A stretch of 8,577 nt of DNA from Candidatus Caenarcanum sp. (GTDB taxonomy: Bacteria; Cyanobacteriota; Vampirovibrionia; Gastranaerophilales; UBA9971), in the NCBI GenBank assembly GCA_020720345.1, contig DYOT01000049.1, positions 1-8,577 on the forward strand, given 5' to 3'. Below are positions 4,716-8,577 of this stretch, piece by piece (positions within the stretch are counted from its first letter, which is position 1; each line of letters opens with the position of its first letter). The position numbers and the translations under genes are program-made. Below the pieces are notes generated by a model. The model saw only the letters and a program-made list of their open reading frames with translations. It was not told the DNA's origin and searched no databases.

Positions 4716-6365
4716 TTAAGATAAACCTTTACTTTTAAAAAACGGCGCATATTGCATATCCTGCTGTAAAATATGTTCTCTTAGCCACTTGTTTAAAAAC
4801 TCTATAAAAGGCTCGTCGATTTTGGCATTATTTGAGTTTAACTTTTCAACAAACTGTAAGAACGTATCCACAAGCTTTTTATGCTGATATTTGTGATCAT
4901 CAATTTTTGGATACTTATATTTTTCAAATAAAACTTCTTCAGTTTCAAAATGCTTAATTGCGAATGCGCCTAGCTCACCTAAATATTTTGCCATAACGGC
5001 GGGATTTTCCTTGTTTAAAAACATTTGATAGAGAGTATTTACGTAGTTTACAATTTTATAATGCTGATAATCAATTTCTTCAACTCCTGTGAAGAATTTT
5101 TTACTCCAGAAGAAAATTTCCGGCTTAGTGTCGATTTTGAATATTGAAGCGTTAACTGTGATAGTTCTGGCCAATTTAAGAATATCTTCTGATTGCCTTT
5201 CTAAAACCTGAGTACCAGCAGAATGTTCCTGTGTTGAAGCGGAAATTTGTTCTGCAGCAGCTGCATTTGTTTCTGTAACAGATGAAACACTGGTAATTGA
5301 ATTTAAAATAAAGTCATTTAAATTTATAAGTTCGCTAACTGATTTTGATATTGAACTAGATTCATTATTTATAATTTTTGCCTGCTCAAAAATCTTTTCA
5401 AAATTTTCTTTTAGAGCATTAAAAGATTCAACGCCTTCTTCAACTTTTTCCAGACTAACATTTGTAGTTACAACTGCATTTTCTGATTCAAGCTGGACTT
5501 TTGCAATCATAGCCTTAATTTCGCTAGCGGCAGAAGATGATTTATCGGCAAGTTTTTTAACTTCATCGGCAACAACAGCGAAACCTTTACCGTGCTCACC
5601 AGCCCTAGCAGCTTCGATAGCGGCATTTAGGGCAAGAAGATTTGTTTGTTTTGAAATACCGGTAATAATATCCACGATTTCGCCGATATCTTTCCCCATA
5701 CTTCCAAGCTGTGTTATTTGCTTTGTTACTTCAATGCTTTTCTCTTTTATTGTGTTAACTTTATCAAGTGTGCTTTCTATGTCTTTTTTGCCTTCCACAG
5801 CTATATTAACAAACTCATTTGCGATTTTATTGATGCTGGTAATTTCAGTTTTAATTTGATGCGATGTACTTGTAGCTTTTGAAATATTTCCAGTAACATT
5901 TGCAACATCTTCCACCTGATCTGACGACCCTGAAGCAAGCATTTCAACAGCTCTTGCAACTTCAGTGGCAATGCTTGCAGAGGATTTAGTAACGTTATCA
6001 AGTTCTGTCCCGGAATTATATAATCTTTCAACGCCATTCTCAAGATTACCAACTAGCTCACGAACGACTTTACATACGTTACCTATAAGGCAATAAAGAC
6101 TGCCGAGGTTGCTACTGTTCGATTTACAATTTATATCATAGCTGAAATTGCCTTCACCCATTCCTTTTAAAAGTTTTATTATGCTGTTAACAGGATGTAA
6201 CAAATTTTTTACTGCGTAAATCCATACATATATAGAAAATATAATTGCGATAACACTCCAAATAAAAATAAAATTGATTCCTGTTTTTAAGGCAGCTATA
6301 TATGCAATTACGGGTAATACAGCAATTAACACGATACCGAATATGATTTTTAATTTTAAATTCAT
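4716..6365 (-). CDS. Methyl-accepting chemotaxis protein with C-terminal hemerythrin domain
   Basis: This is a membrane chemoreceptor whose only obvious sensor is a cytoplasmic hemerythrin domain, so it probably senses oxygen and signals to CheA/CheW. Two membrane helices (about 5-26 and 32-52) are joined by about five residues, leaving no periplasmic domain. A degenerate HAMP-like linker follows from His57-Pro58, then a long coiled coil with the conserved MCP hairpin tip (about 229-276, containing QTNLLALNAAIEAARAGEHG). The hemerythrin domain occupies about 418-545 with every ligand: His435, His472, Glu476 (HFETE), His491 and His495 (HKYQH), His531 and Asp536 (HILQQD). That predicts a di-iron site able to bind oxygen. 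There is no C-terminal methyltransferase-docking pentapeptide. The architecture recalls DcrH of Desulfovibrio minus its periplasmic part. An extended -10 box upstream suggests its own promoter. No other chemotaxis genes are in the window. Confidence 0.93.
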   Translation of the reverse strand: MNLKLKIIFGIVLIAVLPVIAYIAALKTGINFIFIWSVIAIIFSIYVWIYAVKNLLHPVNSIIKLLKGMGEGNFSYDINCKSNSSNLGSLYCLIGNVCKVVRELVGNLENGVERLYNSGTELDNVTKSSASIATEVARAVEMLASGSSDQVEDVANVTGNISKATSTSHQIKTEITSINKIANEFVNIAVEGKKDIESTLDKVNTIKEKSIEVTKQITQLGSMGKDIGEIVDIITGISKQTNLLALNAAIEAARAGEHGKGFAVVADEVKKLADKSSSAASEIKAMIAKVQLESENAVVTTNVSLEKVEEGVESFNALKENFEKIFEQAKIINNESSSISKSVSELINLNDFILNSITSVSSVTETNAAAAEQISASTQEHSAGTQVLERQSEDILKLARTITVNASIFKIDTKPEIFFWSKKFFTGVEEIDYQHYKIVNYVNTLYQMFLNKENPAVMAKYLGELGAFAIKHFETEEVLFEKYKYPKIDDHKYQHKKLVDTFLQFVEKLNSNNAKIDEPFIEFLNKWLREHILQQDMQYAPFFKSKGLS

Positions 6366-6406
6366 ACTTCACTCTCTTTTTATAACCAACTCATGCCATT
6401 TAAAAA

Positions 6407-6435
6407 ATTATACCAGTTTTATTATGTTTGGACTA
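6407..6435 (-). promoter_or_regulatory. Predicted extended -10 promoter of the chemoreceptor gene
   Basis: On the minus strand TGGTATAAT (6415 down to 6407) is an extended -10 element with a perfect TATAAT; the -35 region near 6430-6435 is weak (TAGTCC), which is usual for extended -10 promoters. It predicts a start near 6400 and a leader of about 35 bases with GAGAG (6376-6372) as ribosome-binding site. It lies in the 88-base gap after mnmG, where I see no terminator, so read-through from mnmG is also possible. Confidence 0.55.
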
Positions 6436-6453
6436 TACATAACTTATTTAAAT

Positions 6454-8355
6454 TTATAATAATCTATCAAGGGCTTCAGGTTTATTTCGGCGTCTTGATT
6501 CAAGTATCACCATTAATATTGAAATATCAGCCGGATTTACTCCGCCGATTCTTGAAGCTTGTGCAAGTGTTACAGGGCGCACTTTTGACAATTTATCAAT
6601 TGCTTCTTTTGAAAGCTGGATAATATCTTGATAGTTAATATCATCAGGAATTTTAATTTTTTCCAGTTTATCCGCCTGTTCAAGCTGGGAATTTTGTCTT
6701 TCTATGTAGCCGGCATATTTAAGTTCAACTTCCACCTGCTCATAAATATCTCTTGGCAAATATAAATCCTGAGCGTACGCATCAATTTCTTTTATTATTT
6801 CATAATTTATTTTAGGACGCCTGATTAAATCAGCAAGCGAGTAACTTAATTTTATTTCCTCGTCATAACCAGCAAGAATTTTGTTAACGTCTTCATTGGG
6901 TTTAATTCTTGTCTTTTCAAGCCTTTCTGTCTCTTTTGAGATAAATTTTTGTTTTTCCTGAAAACGCTGCCATCTGTCTTGATTTATAAGTCCAATTTCA
7001 TATCCCAGAGGTGTAAGTCTTGTATCTGCGTTGTCTTGTCTTAATATAAGCCTGTATTCAGAGCGGGAAGTAAGCATCCTGTAGGGTTCATCCATTTCTT
7101 TTGTGACTAAATCATCAATAAGAGTTCCTGTATAAGAACTGCTGCGGGAAAGTATTATCAAAGGCTTATTTTCGCAATGTCTTACAGCGTTAATTCCTGC
7201 AACAAGTCCTTGTGCGGCAGCTTCTTCATAACCGCTTGTTCCGTTAATTTGTCCCGCACAGAATAAGCCTTCAATTCTTTTTGTCATAAGCGAATGCGTA
7301 AGTTGAACGGCTGGAATATAATCATACTCAACCGCATAAGCTGGTTTTAGCACAAAAACATTTTCAAGACCCGGCAATGACCTGAGCATTTGTAATTGAA
7401 CATCTGCCGGCAAACTTGTTGAAAATCCCTGAACATAAGTTTCGTAAGTGTTTTTGCCTTCCGGCTCTATGAAAATATGATGAGACGGGTTATGAGCAAA
7501 TCTTACAACTTTATCCTCGATAGAAGGACAATATCTGGGACCTTTGCCTTCAATAAGCCCTCTGTACATTGGTGATTTATCGAGATTTGCAAGTATAATA
7601 TCATGGGTTTGCTTTGTTGTTCTGGTTAAATAACATGGTATTTGTTCTCTTACCGGTCTGTTAGGCTCATACGAAAAGAAATTAAGCTGTTCATCGCCGG
7701 GCTGGATAATTAACTTTGAATAATCAATAGTTCTCGAGTCAACTCTGGCAGGAGTTCCCGTTTTTAATTTTTTTACAGTAAATCCTAATTTAATAAGCGC
7801 GTCAGATAAACCGACAGCTGGCATTTCTCCAAGCCTTCCGGCAGGAAAAGACTGCAATCCTATAAATATTTTTCCGTTAAGCGAAGTTCCTGTTGTAAGT
7901 ATTACCGTTTTTGCTTTGTATTTTAAGCCTAATTCATCTATTACGCCGCAAATTTTATCATTTTCAACCATTAAATTAGTTACTGTGCATTGTTTAATTT
8001 GCAAATTTCCCTGATTTTCCAGAAGCTCTCTGACAAATTTAATATATTCTTTTTTGTCAGACTGCGCTCTTAAGGCTCTAACTGCAGGGCCTTTACTTAA
8101 ATTAAGCATTTTCATTTGTAAATATGTCGCATCGGCGGCAATACCCATAATTCCGCCAAGAGCGTCGATTTCCCGCACAAGATTAGACTTTGCAGGACCT
8201 CCTATAGCAGGATTACATGGCATTGTCGCAATGTTTTCCATATTTAGACTTGTTAAAAGAGTTTTCGCTCCAAGTTTAGAAGCTGCAATTGCTGCTTCAC
8301 ATCCGGCATGTCCGCCTCCAACTACTATTACGTCATATTCAAAAGTTATGTTCAT
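6454..8355 (-). CDS. mnmG: tRNA uridine-5-carboxymethylaminomethyl modification enzyme MnmG (GidA)
   Basis: With its partner MnmE, this FAD and NADH enzyme installs the carboxymethylaminomethyl (or aminomethyl) group at C5 of wobble uridine 34 in several tRNAs, securing reading of codons ending in A or G. The 633 residues match the family. An FAD-binding motif VVGGGHAGCEAA is at 11-22. Two conserved cysteines, Cys47 (MPCNP) and Cys276 (GPRYCPSIEDKVVRF, 272-286), are in place. The second family signature runs 367-390, from AGQINGTSGYEEAAAQG onward, followed by TSRSEYRLILRQDNAD (429-444). The C-terminal helical domain, which binds MnmE and tRNA, ends with the RPVTLAQASRIGGVNPADIS segment (593-612). 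The start codon has only a weak purine-rich site (AAAAGAAAA) and overlaps, as ATGA, the stop of a possible 10-codon upstream frame. mnmE is not in the window. Confidence 0.97.
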   Translation of the reverse strand: MNITFEYDVIVVGGGHAGCEAAIAASKLGAKTLLTSLNMENIATMPCNPAIGGPAKSNLVREIDALGGIMGIAADATYLQMKMLNLSKGPAVRALRAQSDKKEYIKFVRELLENQGNLQIKQCTVTNLMVENDKICGVIDELGLKYKAKTVILTTGTSLNGKIFIGLQSFPAGRLGEMPAVGLSDALIKLGFTVKKLKTGTPARVDSRTIDYSKLIIQPGDEQLNFFSYEPNRPVREQIPCYLTRTTKQTHDIILANLDKSPMYRGLIEGKGPRYCPSIEDKVVRFAHNPSHHIFIEPEGKNTYETYVQGFSTSLPADVQLQMLRSLPGLENVFVLKPAYAVEYDYIPAVQLTHSLMTKRIEGLFCAGQINGTSGYEEAAAQGLVAGINAVRHCENKPLIILSRSSSYTGTLIDDLVTKEMDEPYRMLTSRSEYRLILRQDNADTRLTPLGYEIGLINQDRWQRFQEKQKFISKETERLEKTRIKPNEDVNKILAGYDEEIKLSYSLADLIRRPKINYEIIKEIDAYAQDLYLPRDIYEQVEVELKYAGYIERQNSQLEQADKLEKIKIPDDINYQDIIQLSKEAIDKLSKVRPVTLAQASRIGGVNPADISILMVILESRRRNKPEALDRLL

Positions 8356-8397
8356 TTATTTTCTTTTACCATAGGTTTGCTCATAAATTAGAGAATT

Positions 8398-8423
8398 GTC
8401 ATGTTGAACAAAGGTTATTTCAG
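8398..8423. repeat. Degenerate copy of the hairpin repeat
   Basis: The bases 8393-8409 match 8464-8480 at 16 of 17 positions (GAATTGTCATG, then T or C, then TGAAC). The right arm is diverged: TTTCAG (8418-8423) remains, after a longer loop. It looks like an eroded or variant copy. Confidence 0.5.
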
Positions 8424-8468
8424 GGAACAGGAAATAAAATGGCTGTTGCTTGCTTCAATGCGGGAATT

Positions 8469-8498
8469 GTCATGCTGAACTTGATTCAGCATCTATCC
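8469..8498. repeat. Short hairpin repeat, copy 2 (mnmG leader)
   Basis: On the plus strand it reads GTCATGCTGAAC, then TTGATTCAGCATCTATCC. ATGCTGAA (8472-8479) and TTCAGCAT (8485-8492) pair perfectly around the loop CTTGA, identical to that of copy 1. Relative to copy 1 the third pair of the stem is changed from T-A to G-C on both sides. It has the same orientation to mnmG as copy 1 has to serS. Confidence 0.8.
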
Positions 8499-8504
8499 AT
8501 TATA
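8499..8504 (-). promoter_or_regulatory. Predicted -10 box of mnmG
   Basis: A perfect minus-strand TATAAT lies about 145 bases before mnmG. The -35 region (TAACCA, 8522-8527, 17 bases away) matches poorly. The start would be near 8492, the first base of the hairpin stem of repeat copy 2. Confidence 0.35.
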
Positions 8505-8560
8505 GGATAAAAGTTTCCAGTTGGTTATTAGCTAGTGCATTGATTCAGTAATTTCGCTAT

Positions 8561-8577
8561 GTCATCCTGAGCAAAGC
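8561..8577. repeat. Partial GTCATCCTGAGC-type repeat at the window edge
   Basis: The last 17 bases read GTCATCCTGAGCAAAGC, resembling the GTCAT(T/G)CTGAAC opening of the hairpin repeats and the widespread GTCATCCTGAGC type of intergenic repeat known from many bacterial genomes. It is cut by the window end. TTGATTCAG, the loop end and right arm of the hairpin repeat, also occurs alone at 8540-8548. Confidence 0.45.

Larger units (their letters stand above)
8356..8498 (-). promoter_or_regulatory. Predicted mnmG leader region with several inverted repeats
   Basis: If transcription starts from the TATAAT at 8504-8499, the mnmG leader is about 137 bases. It begins with the hairpin repeat (8492-8472), then carries a second small inverted repeat (arms 8415-8421 and 8431-8437, TTATTTC and GAAATAA, nine-base loop) and a degenerate repeat copy (8398-8423). 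Close to mnmG a 10-codon ATG frame (8384 to 8352) ends across the mnmG start. None of these is followed by a T-run, so attenuation by intrinsic termination is not supported. Confidence 0.3.

Noticed and set aside
4691..4720. Plus-strand promoter TTGACA (4691-4696) with TTTAAG (4715-4720)
   Set aside because: The -35 is perfect but the -10 matches only four of six, and transcription would run antisense into the chemoreceptor gene; too weak to list.
8054..8374. 106-codon plus-strand frame over the mnmG 5' end
   Set aside because: It is antisense to the FAD-binding part of mnmG, with no recognisable motif, and is explained by the strong constraint on mnmG.
8398..8577. CRISPR-like array in the right flank
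   Set aside because: Repeats are few, diverged, irregularly spaced and palindromic; they look like dispersed intergenic repeats, and no cas gene is present.

Overview
The window is an AT-rich bacterial chromosome segment with seven protein genes: three rightward (about 1-2970), one small rightward gene (3118-3363), and three leftward genes filling the right half. I see no phage, transposase, CRISPR or RNA gene. The organism cannot be fixed from this alone. The low-GC genes, the repeated GTCAT-type intergenic hairpins, and a small protein opening with an Asn-rich 'NNRQAFG'-like segment remind me of the non-photosynthetic cyanobacterial relatives (Melainabacteria/Gastranaerophilales). I hold that only as a tentative inference.

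Left part (1-2970): a 316-base AT-rich regulatory region carries a 15-bp perfect inverted repeat (101-143), a promoter-like pair (209-237) and a 20-bp perfect palindrome over the predicted transcription start (246-265). It precedes an Orn/Lys/Arg-type PLP decarboxylase with a TTG start. A 52-codon gene of unknown function (1955-2113) follows, then a nitrilase-superfamily carbamoyl amidase resembling N-carbamoylputrescine amidase (2134-2967). Decarboxylase plus carbamoyl amidase suggests putrescine synthesis from arginine through agmatine. The middle enzyme, agmatine deiminase, is not in the window.

Middle (3118-4624): an 81-residue protein of unknown function runs tail to tail into serS (seryl-tRNA synthetase, minus strand). 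The two coding regions overlap by 11 bases, leaving no room for a terminator.

Right part (4716-8577): on the minus strand, mnmG (tRNA U34 modification) is followed by a chemoreceptor. The receptor has two membrane helices, almost no periplasmic loop, an MCP signalling domain and a C-terminal hemerythrin domain with all seven iron ligands, so it is probably a cytoplasm-facing oxygen sensor. The leaders of serS and mnmG each carry the same short hairpin repeat with one compensatory base-pair change, and each has a TATAAT box just upstream.

Most interesting: the hemerythrin chemoreceptor, the covarying hairpin repeats in two leaders, the small gene inside the polyamine cluster, and the palindrome plus overlapping upstream reading frame before the decarboxylase. 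I found no clear evidence of a wholly new multi-gene system.
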